Source: Clostridium saccharoperbutylacetonicum N1-4(HMT) (GTDB lineage: Bacteria > Bacillota > Clostridia > Clostridiales > Clostridiaceae). Taken from it: a stretch of 64,000 nt of DNA. The notes beneath the pieces were generated by a model. The model was given only the letters and a program-made list of their open reading frames with translations. It ran no database searches and had not been told where the DNA came from. The position numbers and the translations under genes were made by a program. Each line of letters opens with the position of its first letter. Position 1 is the stretch's first letter. The stretch spans positions 4,277,001-4,341,000 of the forward strand of contig NC_020291.1 in assembly GCF_000340885.1 (NCBI RefSeq). Direction: 5' to 3'. Shown here piece by piece: positions 50,431-59,745 of this stretch.

Positions 50431-53400
50431 AGGTGCTACCCCCTTCTAAGCTATGGCTTTTCTTCTTTTTAAAAGATACTTTATTTTTTAAGTCAGCCAT
50501 TAATGTATAAATAATTGGTAATACAATTGGTGAAAGGATTGTTGATGCAAGCATTCCCCCAATTATTACTATAGCCATACTCTTCTTCATTTCTGTTCCT
50601 TCACCCATAGATAAAGCAACTGGTAACATAGAAACAATCATAGTTGCACTTGTCATAATTATTGGTCTTAATCTGGTAACACCCGATTCTATAAGTGCCT
50701 CTCTTAAATTCATTCCTCTCTTCATTAGAGTATTTGTATAATCTATAAGCAAAGTACCATTTTTAGAAGCAAGTCCTTCTAACATGATTAATCCAATCAT
50801 AGACATTAAATTCAAAGTTTGTCCAGTTAAAGCCAGTAACCCAAAAGCTCCAATAATAGCACAAGGGAGCGCCATCATTCTTATAAATGGAGTCAAGAAG
50901 GATTCATAAAGCACTACTAAAATCATATAAACTAAGGCTAAAGATGCACATAAAGCAAGTCCAAGTGAAGAAAAACTATCTGCCATTTGTTTTTGATTTC
51001 CGCCAAAACTTATACTGTATCCATCCGGTATTGAAAGAGCTTTTAATTTAGAATTAATATCATCAGTAACTTCTCCAAGAACTCTTCCTTGAATATTAGC
51101 CTCTACTGAAACCATATCCTGCTTATCTTCTCTAGAAATAGAAGGTGCACCATCTATTTTTTGAATAGAAGCAACTTGACTAAGTGGAATTTCTTCTCCA
51201 GCTGAATTTGTAATCATCAAAGATTTAAGGTCTTCAGCACTATTTATTTGTCCATTTTCAAACTTTAGAGTTATATCATTTTCCTCATTGTTTGATCTAT
51301 ATACTCCTACATTAGTTCCTGCTAATGCCATTCTAACAACACTTCCGATATTTGAAGTAGAAATTTTGTATTGAGTAGCTGCAAGATTATCTATATTTAC
51401 CCTAAGTTCACTGCTTCTTGAGCTTGTAGAATTACTAATATCAGTAATTCCTGAAACTGTATTTAATAACTTTTCAACTTCCTTTGATAAATCTCTTATA
51501 GTTGATGAATCATTACCTTTTATCTTAATTGATACAGGTTTACTACTACCACCTGAGGAAGATGATTCTGCTACATTAAGGTCTACCCCAGACATTTTTT
51601 TACCAAAAGTTCGAATTTCACTTGCAAGTTCACTTTGGCTTTTTTTACGTTCACCCTTAGGAACCAAGTTAACGAAAATTTGAGCAATAGATTTATCTGC
51701 AGTTGATTCTCCATCATGCCCAATCAAAGAAAAATAATCTTTTACTTCTTTTGTCCCTTGTAAATATTTTTCTACCTCAGAAACCTTAGCATCTGTTTGT
51801 TTTAAAGTAGATCCTGGAGCTAGCTTCAAGCTAATTGTAAAAGAACTCTGATCTGCTACAGGTATAAACTCTGACTTTATCATTCCCATTGGAATAAGCA
51901 TCACACTAAGCACAACTCCTGCAATAACAAAAGCTAAAACTTTTTTCCTGTTATCTAAAGACCATATTAATGTTTTTCTATAAACTTCTACTAGTTTGTC
52001 AAAAGACCCTTTTTTATCAGAACTTTTCCTAGCAAATTTAGAATTTATTCTGCTTAAAAAGGTTTCTTTTGGTGCTATCTTCTCGTCATTGTTTTGATTT
52101 TTTAATAATCTTGAAGAAAGCATTGGTGTAATTGTAAAAGATACAATTAAAGAAAACATTGTAGCTGCAACGATAGTTAATCCAAATTCCCTAAACATTT
52201 GTCCAACTAAACCTGATACAAGTGAAACAGGAGCAAATACAACAACATCACACAAAGTTATAGCTATTGCTGCCATTCCTACTTCTTTACGCCCATCAAT
52301 AGCTGCTTGTAATGGATTTTTTCCCATGTCCATATGCCGCTGTATATTTTCTATAACAACTATAGAATCATCCACCAGAGTACCTACAACAAGAGATAAG
52401 CCCATTAAGGACAGCATATTCAAGGTAAAATGCATCTGATACATCATAAAGAAGGTTGCAACCAAAGAAGTTGGAATAGCAATTAAAACTACTAAAGAAG
52501 AACGGAAACTACGGAAAAATAAATAAAGTACAATTGCTGTAGTTATAATTCCCTCTATTAGATTATGTTTTATTTGAGTAAGTGAAGAATTAATAAAAGT
52601 AGTAGTATCCATTAAAATATTTACTTCTGTTCCTTTTGGAAGCGACTTTCTTATATCCTCCAATTCCTTTTTCACAGAATCAGCCACTTCTACTACATTT
52701 GAATCACTTTGTTTTCCAAGTATCATTGCTATGGTCTTATTGCCGCCATACCTTGTCAATACAGTAGCATCTGGAACTTCTAAATCGATTTTTGCTATAT
52801 CCCCAAGACGAATATTTACTCCATTACCAGCAGGTACTAACAGATTTTTTACAGCATCAATAGAATTAAATTGACCAATAATTCTAACAGCTTGATCTAA
52901 ATTTTCTTGTTTAATATCTCCAGCTGGTATATTAACATTTGATGCTTGCAAAGCTCCCATTAAGGCATCAACGTTTACTCCATAATACTCCATAGTAGCT
53001 TTATCTATTTTTATCATAAGCTGCTTTTTATCTGCACCCATCAAAGAAATATTCCCTACTCCAGGGATTTTCTCTAATTTTTGTTTTAAAATATCGGATT
53101 GATTATAAAGTTCTTCATAACTGGAGTCCCCATTTATTGAAACTATCATAATAGGTATTGCACTCATATCCATTTTAAACAAAGTAGGCTTATCTGCTGC
53201 TTTAGGAAGCCTTGCTGAAACAACCTCAACTGCCTTTTGCACATCTAAATAAGCAGTATTTATGTTAGCACTCATTTTAAAGGTTATTGTAACAGTTCCA
53301 TAACCTTCTCCTGAAGTTGAATTCAAAACATCCACACCACTTATCCCAGAAACTGCATCTTCAATTGGTTTTACAATATCTTTCTTAACATCTTCTGCAC

Positions 53401-53563
53401 TGGCTCCATTATAAGTTGTCATTATTGATATGACAGGAATATTCATAGATGGCATTAAATCTGCCCCCATGCTTTTATACCCCATAATTCCCAGTCCAAT
53501 AAATAGAATTACCGCCATCCACATGGCTGCTGGCCTTTTTACTGATATTTCAGTTATCCTCAT
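50420..53563 (-). CDS. RND efflux pump (AcrB/SwrC type)
   Basis: A 1047-residue RND transporter with 12 membrane segments and two large extracytoplasmic loops. The N-terminus ITEISVKRPAAMWMAVILF, the proton-relay LVVGTLVDDSIVVIENIQRHM near residue 395 and the C-terminal LMSMIGLIMLEGLASKNGTLLIDY are typical of the hydrophobe/amphiphile efflux subfamily. It probably exports surfactant-like or toxic organic compounds with the adaptor encoded directly after it. ATG 53563 was chosen because AAGGGGGA lies about six bases upstream; an ATG at 53599 is in frame without a site. Confidence 0.92.
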   Translation of the reverse strand: MRITEISVKRPAAMWMAVILFIGLGIMGYKSMGADLMPSMNIPVISIMTTYNGASAEDVKKDIVKPIEDAVSGISGVDVLNSTSGEGYGTVTITFKMSANINTAYLDVQKAVEVVSARLPKAADKPTLFKMDMSAIPIMIVSINGDSSYEELYNQSDILKQKLEKIPGVGNISLMGADKKQLMIKIDKATMEYYGVNVDALMGALQASNVNIPAGDIKQENLDQAVRIIGQFNSIDAVKNLLVPAGNGVNIRLGDIAKIDLEVPDATVLTRYGGNKTIAMILGKQSDSNVVEVADSVKKELEDIRKSLPKGTEVNILMDTTTFINSSLTQIKHNLIEGIITTAIVLYLFFRSFRSSLVVLIAIPTSLVATFFMMYQMHFTLNMLSLMGLSLVVGTLVDDSIVVIENIQRHMDMGKNPLQAAIDGRKEVGMAAIAITLCDVVVFAPVSLVSGLVGQMFREFGLTIVAATMFSLIVSFTITPMLSSRLLKNQNNDEKIAPKETFLSRINSKFARKSSDKKGSFDKLVEVYRKTLIWSLDNRKKVLAFVIAGVVLSVMLIPMGMIKSEFIPVADQSSFTISLKLAPGSTLKQTDAKVSEVEKYLQGTKEVKDYFSLIGHDGESTADKSIAQIFVNLVPKGERKKSQSELASEIRTFGKKMSGVDLNVAESSSSGGSSKPVSIKIKGNDSSTIRDLSKEVEKLLNTVSGITDISNSTSSRSSELRVNIDNLAATQYKISTSNIGSVVRMALAGTNVGVYRSNNEENDITLKFENGQINSAEDLKSLMITNSAGEEIPLSQVASIQKIDGAPSISREDKQDMVSVEANIQGRVLGEVTDDINSKLKALSIPDGYSISFGGNQKQMADSFSSLGLALCASLALVYMILVVLYESFLTPFIRMMALPCAIIGAFGLLALTGQTLNLMSMIGLIMLEGLASKNGTLLIDYTNTLMKRGMNLREALIESGVTRLRPIIMTSATMIVSMLPVALSMGEGTEMKKSMAIVIIGGMLASTILSPIVLPIIYTLMADLKNKVSFKKKKSHSLEGGSTYEV

Positions 53564-53685
53564 TACTATCCCCCTTGTCTCATGTTCATAAGTTTTCACT
53601 CATTTTATCACTTATTCTCAGTATATCATGATATGGAAATATAAGAATAATTTTTCAATATTTTAAGATAAAATTAAGTTCCGAA

Positions 53686-53723
53686 AAAAAGCAGCCTATC
53701 ATTTTAGCGATAGACTGCTTTTT
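53686..53723 (-). terminator. Terminator of the PTS operon
   Basis: Arms AAAAAGCAGCCTATC 53686-53700 and GATAGACTGCTTTTT 53709-53723 with one mismatch and a run of seven Ts on the minus strand. It lies four bases after the second aldolase gene. Confidence 0.85.
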
Positions 53724-53726
53724 GTT

Positions 53727-54596
53727 TTACTTATTGTAGCATTTTACTTTGTCTTCATCATTAAATAAACTTATTTTGTGATAAATAACTTCTTTCATAG
53801 CTTCTATACATGGTGGATAAATAGCATTAGGTTCACGAGCTCCTAAATCTTCTGTCAATATTTCACGGCATTTCTTATAAAATGCATCCTTAATGTCACT
53901 AGAAATATTTATTTTAGATATTCCTAATTTTACAGATTCAGCAATTTCATCATCTGAATTAGCTGATCCACCGTGTAATACTAATGGAATTTGTACTGTT
54001 TCTCTTATAATCTTTAATAAATCTAATTTTAATTTTGGTTTCATATCTTTTGGATAGATCCCATGTGATGTTCCAATAGCAATTGCTAATGTATCTACAC
54101 CTGTTCTATCAACAAACTCTTTTGCCTTTTCCGGATCTGTATAAATTATTTCATTTGCTCCATATTCTCCTCCGTTACCTGTTGTACCTATAGTTCCAAG
54201 CTCTGCTTCAACTGAAACATTAAGTGGATGTGCTGCTTCAACTACTTTTTTTGTAATTGCTATGTTTTCTTCAAATGACATATGTGAAGCATCAATCATT
54301 ACTGATGTAAAGCCACATCTTATTGCTCTTAGAATTTGTTCAAAAGTTCCACCGTGATCTAAATGAATAACTACTGGCACCTCTGATTTGAAAGCTTCTT
54401 CTTTTACAGTTGCTATAAAACTATCTTCTAAAAATGACAATTCATCTGGATGTATAGCAATAATTACTGGAGCCTGCTTTTCTTTTGCTGCTTCCATTAC
54501 ACCTCTTAAAATCATATTACTGCTTGTATTAAAGGCTGGTACCGCAAATTTATTTTCCTGTGCTATAGATAATAACTCTTTCATATTCATTAACAT
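53727..54596 (-). CDS. Class II (GatY/KbaY-type) bisphosphate aldolase, last gene of PTS operon
   Basis: A 289-residue class II aldolase: VVIHLDHGG near residue 80 carries the catalytic Asp and a zinc-binding His, SVEAELGTIG near 130 the Glu, HGIYPK near 178 and LVLHGGSANSDDEI near 205 the further His ligands, and KINISSDIKDAF the phosphate-binding end. GatY/KbaY cleave tagatose 1,6-bisphosphate; FbaA-like relatives cleave fructose 1,6-bisphosphate. Being with a fructose-type PTS suggests cleavage of an imported ketose phosphate. ATG 54596 has AAGGAG nine bases upstream; ATG 54602 is too close to it. Confidence 0.88.
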   Translation of the reverse strand: MLMNMKELLSIAQENKFAVPAFNTSSNMILRGVMEAAKEKQAPVIIAIHPDELSFLEDSFIATVKEEAFKSEVPVVIHLDHGGTFEQILRAIRCGFTSVMIDASHMSFEENIAITKKVVEAAHPLNVSVEAELGTIGTTGNGGEYGANEIIYTDPEKAKEFVDRTGVDTLAIAIGTSHGIYPKDMKPKLKLDLLKIIRETVQIPLVLHGGSANSDDEIAESVKLGISKINISSDIKDAFYKKCREILTEDLGAREPNAIYPPCIEAMKEVIYHKISLFNDEDKVKCYNK

Positions 54597-54636
54597 AATC
54601 ATCTTCTCCTTTTTTATCTTATATTTGTCTTTTATC

Positions 54637-55497
54637 TTAAATATTTAAATTTTTATTATTTGAGCCTGAAAGCTTAATGTAGTTTCTTACAATATCAATA
54701 CTATCCTGTTCAACTTGATGCATTAAAACGTAATAATTAATATCTGGTTTTTCTTTTAGTATTGCTGTAATAGCTTGAACATTGGCATTCATGAAATCAC
54801 AGCCAACATTTATTTTATTAATCCCATACTTAACTGCCTTCAAAATATTATCTCTTCCAGACCCTGAACCACCATGAAGTACTAATGGCATTTTAGTTAA
54901 TTCTTTAATAGTCTTTAATCTTTCAAAATCAAATTCTGGAACCATTCCATCCGGATAATTCCCATGTGATGTACCAATTGATATTGCTAGTGCATCTATC
55001 CCTGTTTCTTTTGCAAACTTTAGTGCTTCGTCTGGATTCGTATACATATGATCATTTGTAAAAGCACCACCTTCTGTTCCTCCTAAACATCCAATTTCAC
55101 CTTCAACACTAACCCCCTTTGAATGTGCATAATTTACCACTTCTTTTGTCATATCAATGTTTCCTTGCAATCCAAAACGTGATGCATCAACCATTACAGA
55201 AGAAAAACCGTCATCTATTGCTTTTTTTATAAACAAGACTTCTTGTCCATGATCAAAATTAAGTGCTACCTTTATGGATGTCCTGCTAGCTAATGTCTTT
55301 ACAATTGGAGTTATTAGCTCACTGTCACAATGATCAATTAAATGATCTTGAACTAAATTAATTATTATAGGAGCATTTTCTAGTTCTGCTGCTTTAATTA
55401 CACTTCTTGCAGTTTCTAAATTGAAGCAATTAATGGCCATAACTGCATAATTTTCTTCATTTGCTTTCTTTAACATCTCTGTCATTGAAACATACAT
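54637..55497 (-). CDS. Class II aldolase, second copy in PTS operon
   Basis: A 286-residue class II aldolase of the same family as its downstream neighbour but well diverged. Motifs are VALNFDHGQ near residue 80 (Asp and His kept, first His of HxDH replaced by Asn), SVEGEIGCLGGTEGG near 133, SIGTSHGNYPDG near 178, LVLHGGSGSGRDNI near 207 and KINVGCDFMNA. All zinc ligands appear present. The two aldolases may act on different sugars or form a mixed enzyme. GGAG precedes ATG 55497. Confidence 0.85.
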   Translation of the reverse strand: MYVSMTEMLKKANEENYAVMAINCFNLETARSVIKAAELENAPIIINLVQDHLIDHCDSELITPIVKTLASRTSIKVALNFDHGQEVLFIKKAIDDGFSSVMVDASRFGLQGNIDMTKEVVNYAHSKGVSVEGEIGCLGGTEGGAFTNDHMYTNPDEALKFAKETGIDALAISIGTSHGNYPDGMVPEFDFERLKTIKELTKMPLVLHGGSGSGRDNILKAVKYGINKINVGCDFMNANVQAITAILKEKPDINYYVLMHQVEQDSIDIVRNYIKLSGSNNKNLNI

Positions 55498-55524
55498 AAA
55501 ATCTTCTCCTATCTATTTAAATAT

Positions 55525-56601
55525 TTATTTTATTTGTAGATTTGATAGATCCACCTCTTCTTCTTCCTCTTCTTCAATAACTTGTTCTTTTGCATCTTTC
55601 TTTAGAATTACAAGTAAAATTGCTGTAATAACAGAGCCAACACCTAAAGCAATTAAAAAGCCAATAGGATTTTGCATAGCAGGTACAATAAACATTCCTC
55701 CTGAAGGAACTGGTGAGCCGACATCTAATAACATAATCAACATACCTCCAATGGCTGCACCGAATGAACAAGAGAATATTACACGAAGTGGATCAACAGC
55801 TGCAATTGGAATAACACCTTCAGTAATCATACATATTCCCATTGGGAAAGCAATTTTTATATTGTCAGATTCACTCTTAGAATATCTAGCCCTTCTTATT
55901 ACCCAAGATAATGCAACACCAAAAGGAGGAATCATAGATGCACAAATCTTAATAGCTTCTGGTCCATAAACACCTTGTAATAACAATCCATCAGCAAAGA
56001 GAGAAGCAACTTTATTAACAGGGCCACCAAAATCAAATGCTGCCATAGCACCCATGATTAGTCCAAATATTGCTTTTGAGCCACCTTGCATATTATTAAG
56101 CATAGATGTAAGCGAAGCCGAAACTGATGCTATTGGTCTTCCAACAACGAAGAACATAACTAATCCAATGACAACTGAAGATATTAATGGAATTATCATC
56201 ATTGGCAACAAGCCTTGAGCCCATTTAGGCACTTTAATATTATTCTTTAAAAAAACTACGAAATAACCTGAAAGATATCCTCCAAGCATTCCTCCAAGGA
56301 AGCCCGCTCCCATTGCATTTGCTACCATACCCATTAATAAACCAGGTGCAATACCAGGTCTATCTGCAATAGAATATGATATAGCAGCACCCATTACTGC
56401 TGGCAATAACTGCATTCCAAATACGCCTAAGGTAACCGATGCTTGCCAAATACTGTAGGAAGCTTTGTAATCAGAAATTAAGGATGGATTTCCTCCTGCC
56501 AAATTACCAATAGCAATTAGTAACCCAGCAGCCACAACTAGTGGAAGCATGTATGATATTCCTGTCATTGCGTGCTTTTTTAATTCTAATTTTTTTAACA
56601 T
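55525..56601 (-). CDS. PTS EIIC component, fructose family
   Basis: A 358-residue membrane permease with about nine hydrophobic segments. Typical fructose-class EIIC segments are YMLPLVVAAGLLIAIGNLAGG, PGIAPGLLMGMVANAMGAGFLGGMLGGYLSGY near residue 85, GPVNKVASLFADGLL near 193, and the substrate motif MGICMITEGVIPIAAVDPLR near 252 containing the conserved E-G-x-I-P. A glutamate-rich tail (EEEEEEEVD) is unusual. It has its own ribosome site and lies 30 bases after the EIIB gene. Confidence 0.9.
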   Translation of the reverse strand: MLKKLELKKHAMTGISYMLPLVVAAGLLIAIGNLAGGNPSLISDYKASYSIWQASVTLGVFGMQLLPAVMGAAISYSIADRPGIAPGLLMGMVANAMGAGFLGGMLGGYLSGYFVVFLKNNIKVPKWAQGLLPMMIIPLISSVVIGLVMFFVVGRPIASVSASLTSMLNNMQGGSKAIFGLIMGAMAAFDFGGPVNKVASLFADGLLLQGVYGPEAIKICASMIPPFGVALSWVIRRARYSKSESDNIKIAFPMGICMITEGVIPIAAVDPLRVIFSCSFGAAIGGMLIMLLDVGSPVPSGGMFIVPAMQNPIGFLIALGVGSVITAILLVILKKDAKEQVIEEEEEEEVDLSNLQIK

Positions 56602-56631
56602 AATAAGTTCCCCCTTGTATATTTAATTTTT

Positions 56632-56943
56632 TTATAAACCTAGTTCTTGTTGAATCTTATTAATAAGAGCTTTTGGAGATTTAATTACAATATCTGTTGA
56701 AACATCAATAACCTTTTTGCCTTTAAATCTTTCTCTGCCACCAACCTTAATATCTGCTGCAATAATTACCACATCTGCTTCGCTAATTTCTTTAGGACTA
56801 AGCTCATCCTCTGTTCCAATTGTTCCTTGAGTTTCAATGTGAATTTCATGGTTTAAGGCTTTTGCTGCACGTACTAATTTTTCTTTTGCTATATAAGTAT
56901 GTGCAATTCCAGATGTACAAGCTGCTATTCCCACAATTTTCAT
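56632..56943 (-). CDS. PTS EIIB component, fructose family
   Basis: A 103-residue fructose-type EIIB: MKIVGIAACTSGIAHTYIAKEKL carries the phosphorylated Cys 9 in the expected CxSGIAHTYIA context, and EADVVIIAADIKVGGRERFKGKKVIDV matches the rest of the domain. It receives phosphate from EIIA and passes it to the sugar in EIIC. ATG 56943 was chosen because AAAGGA lies nine bases upstream. It is the second gene of the operon, after the regulator-EIIA fusion. Confidence 0.9.
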   Translation of the reverse strand: MKIVGIAACTSGIAHTYIAKEKLVRAAKALNHEIHIETQGTIGTEDELSPKEISEADVVIIAADIKVGGRERFKGKKVIDVSTDIVIKSPKALINKIQQELGL

Positions 56944-57015
56944 ATGTATCAATCCTTTCTTTTTAATATTTATATAAATATAGATAGTTAATGAGCCCTT
57001 TAATAAATGATTAAC

Positions 57016-59415
57016 CTATTGAATTTCGTCTGAACTTGTAAATATTTCATATACTTCCTCTGAGCTTTTAGCTCCTAATAAAGCTTCACATACTTCGTCA
57101 TCTCCTAATCTTGCTGCTACTTTTGAAAGCAATCGAACATGAACACTGTTTTTGTCTGATTCTGTTACAGCAAAAAGAATTATAAAGTTCACTGGTTTAC
57201 CATCCAAGGTCTCCCACTTAATGTCACTTCTGGTTTTTCCAAAAGCTATTGATGTTTTATTAACGAACTTAGATTTCCCATGAGGTATTGCAATACCATT
57301 ACCTATGCCTGTTGATCCTAAGGTTTCCCTGTAATATACATCCTCTAAAAATTCTTCTTTGTTTGAAAGTGTACCTGAATCATATAATAGTTCTGTAAGT
57401 TCCTTTAAGGCTTCATCTTTTGTAGTCGCTTTCATATCTAGTTTTATTGTTTCTTTTTGTATTACTTTTGCTAAATCTACTTCCATTTTCATACCACCTT
57501 CACCATTTAGTTTAAAGTATTGCTTTACATCCTTTTCCTTCTTACATTTCATCAAATAATTGGCATAATCTTCTTTAATATTAAAATTGAATGCTTCTTT
57601 TAAAATAAGTGTCATTATTTCAACATTTTCCATTGCAATATAAAAAGTTAATTGCTTCTCATTATTTTCTATATCATTTATAGAAAGCCCAAGTATGCAT
57701 TCATCCTTGCAAAATCCAAGTTGTATCTTTAAATTTCTGTTAATATCTATTGGATTGAATATAATGCTCCTCTTGATGTTTCTATTGATTTGCTTCTTCA
57801 CTTCATTCTCTTCTTTGTTAAAATATATTAATTCTTCTTTTAGATACTCTCCAATGAGCTTAGTTGAACTTGTTAATCTTAAATGCTTGCTTTTATTATT
57901 AAGCAAGAAATCAGATATATTCTTAATATCATGCTCATTCAAAAAAGTTGATACCAATAAATAGCTATTCTTTTCTAACTCCAAAGGAACTGTCGATATT
58001 ATAAAATCGATCTCCTCAAGATTTATGTTCATCATTCTGCTAGCTGAAGCGCTTTCTATAATTTCAAATTCCGGAAAATATCTTTTAAGTCTTGTCATTA
58101 AAAGTTTGGAAGTTCCATACCCACTATGACAAACAACTAATACACGTTTTCTTGTAGCATAATTCTCCTCTAATCCCAGCTGATAATATAAAGTTAAATA
58201 CCCAACTTCATCAATAGGAATATGATTTAGTTTCATATCGAAGGATACCATCAACGTAGCTGCTTTACATACATTTAACAGAATCGGATACTGCTCCTTT
58301 ATATCATTAATAAGAGGATTTGATATGTGAATATCATGCTTCATACGATTTAACATAGGACGTATATGGAGTAATAATTTCTCCATTATATTTTGGTATT
58401 TTGAAATATTTACTTGCAAGATCTCTTCCATACAGTGTGTAATTCTATTTCTATAGTTTATTGCTAAGCAATCTAATTCACTTAATACTGTATCCTCTTT
58501 TCCTGACATATCCTTGATCAGTCCAAAAGAAACAAAATATTGATATAAGTAATAAACTTCACTTTCATCCAGTGTCATTCCAAAATCTCTATTGATTTTA
58601 TTAATACATAAAGCCGCTTCCTCATAATCTTTTTCTGGCTTAAATTTTCCAATATCACTCTTTTTATATATTTTCCTTCCTTGTGAACCCCTTACCATTG
58701 AAATTAAAATATGAGTAAGTAAATTAATATAATATGGATCATTTATTCTACAGTTATATTTTTTTTCTAGATCTAGAAGAAGTCTATTTACATATATTAT
58801 CTTCTCTTTTTCAAATAACTCTGATAAAGCATTTAAGGTAATTGCATCTAAACGTATTGCTAATTCTTCAATCGTATTTTTATTTTTTCCATCTTTTGAA
58901 TATTCAAATAGCAAAGATGCAATGGCTCTACGAATATCAACCTCTAATCCATTTATTTGTGTTCCCTCAACTGTCTTTTCTAACTTTAAATTAAATAAAG
59001 AAAACCATTCTTCTATATATTTAAAATCATTAACTATACTTGTCTTACTAACATAATACTTATCAGAAAGCTTTTGAATCGAAGTATTATTATGTGGGTC
59101 AGTTAGCATATTTTTAATAATTTCAATTCTTCGATAATTAATCGAAATTTTATTATTTTTACTTTCTTGCGATTGAAGAACTCTATGCAGAATTAATTTG
59201 GCATTCATAGTATCCTTTATCATTATTCCAATACTATGTTTCTTATCTAATTCAACATTATGTTTATTTAAATATTCTTCAATTATAATTAGATCTTTCT
59301 TTAGAGTTTTATCAGACACATTCAAGAATTCTGTATAATATTTAATTGGCTTATATTGTTTCTCTTCTAATAACAAATTTATAAATTCAATTTGTCTTAC
59401 ATTTAGGTTATACAT
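57016..59415 (-). CDS. PRD-type transcriptional regulator fused to fructose-class EIIA
   Basis: A 799-residue multidomain protein. Two N-terminal helix-turn-helix units (about 1-60, 90-150) precede two PTS regulation domains (about 180-290 and 300-405) and a Gat-like EIIB domain (VLVVCHSGYGTSKLL, Cys near 428). A ~110-residue region (about 520-630) follows that looks like a worn EIIA-type domain, and then an intact EIIA-Fru domain with active His in GNGIAIPHGKS near residue 712. An internal ATG with a GGTGG-like site lies just before the last domain, so free EIIA might also be made. It supplies the only EIIA of this operon. ATG 59415 follows GGAGG by six bases. Confidence 0.85.
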   Translation of the reverse strand: MYNLNVRQIEFINLLLEEKQYKPIKYYTEFLNVSDKTLKKDLIIIEEYLNKHNVELDKKHSIGIMIKDTMNAKLILHRVLQSQESKNNKISINYRRIEIIKNMLTDPHNNTSIQKLSDKYYVSKTSIVNDFKYIEEWFSLFNLKLEKTVEGTQINGLEVDIRRAIASLLFEYSKDGKNKNTIEELAIRLDAITLNALSELFEKEKIIYVNRLLLDLEKKYNCRINDPYYINLLTHILISMVRGSQGRKIYKKSDIGKFKPEKDYEEAALCINKINRDFGMTLDESEVYYLYQYFVSFGLIKDMSGKEDTVLSELDCLAINYRNRITHCMEEILQVNISKYQNIMEKLLLHIRPMLNRMKHDIHISNPLINDIKEQYPILLNVCKAATLMVSFDMKLNHIPIDEVGYLTLYYQLGLEENYATRKRVLVVCHSGYGTSKLLMTRLKRYFPEFEIIESASASRMMNINLEEIDFIISTVPLELEKNSYLLVSTFLNEHDIKNISDFLLNNKSKHLRLTSSTKLIGEYLKEELIYFNKEENEVKKQINRNIKRSIIFNPIDINRNLKIQLGFCKDECILGLSINDIENNEKQLTFYIAMENVEIMTLILKEAFNFNIKEDYANYLMKCKKEKDVKQYFKLNGEGGMKMEVDLAKVIQKETIKLDMKATTKDEALKELTELLYDSGTLSNKEEFLEDVYYRETLGSTGIGNGIAIPHGKSKFVNKTSIAFGKTRSDIKWETLDGKPVNFIILFAVTESDKNSVHVRLLSKVAARLGDDEVCEALLGAKSSEEVYEIFTSSDEIQ

Positions 59416-59745
59416 CATTTCCCTCCTTTAATTTTTCTTTCTGTGCCCTTTCATATGTATACGATATCATACATTTCAGGGTTGTAAAATAACAAATAAG
59501 TTCCTCTTAAAATGGAATTTATGTATCAGCAATCTTACTACACAATGCAAATACTCCTTAAATTAATATTTTTATCAATTCCATAGAACATAATCTGCAT
59601 TTTTTTGTCAATTGCAGTCCATTTTTGTATAAAGTTTTGTGAATTTTGTACGAATAATATAGAATGACATAAAATTAACAATATTTACGACAACTTTCAC
59701 CATCACTTTCAAATTTAATATATTTTACGAGAGGGGATTTTATTT
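59416..59745. other. Divergent intergenic region, PTS regulator / chemoreceptor
   Basis: A 330-base AT-rich gap between divergent genes. On the plus strand TAAA (59630-59633) and CGAATAAT (59651-59658) faintly resemble a flagellar-sigma promoter for the chemoreceptor. On the minus strand TTGACA (complement of 59607-59612) could be the -35 box for the regulator, but its -10 is poor. No clear operator is seen. Confidence 0.3.
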
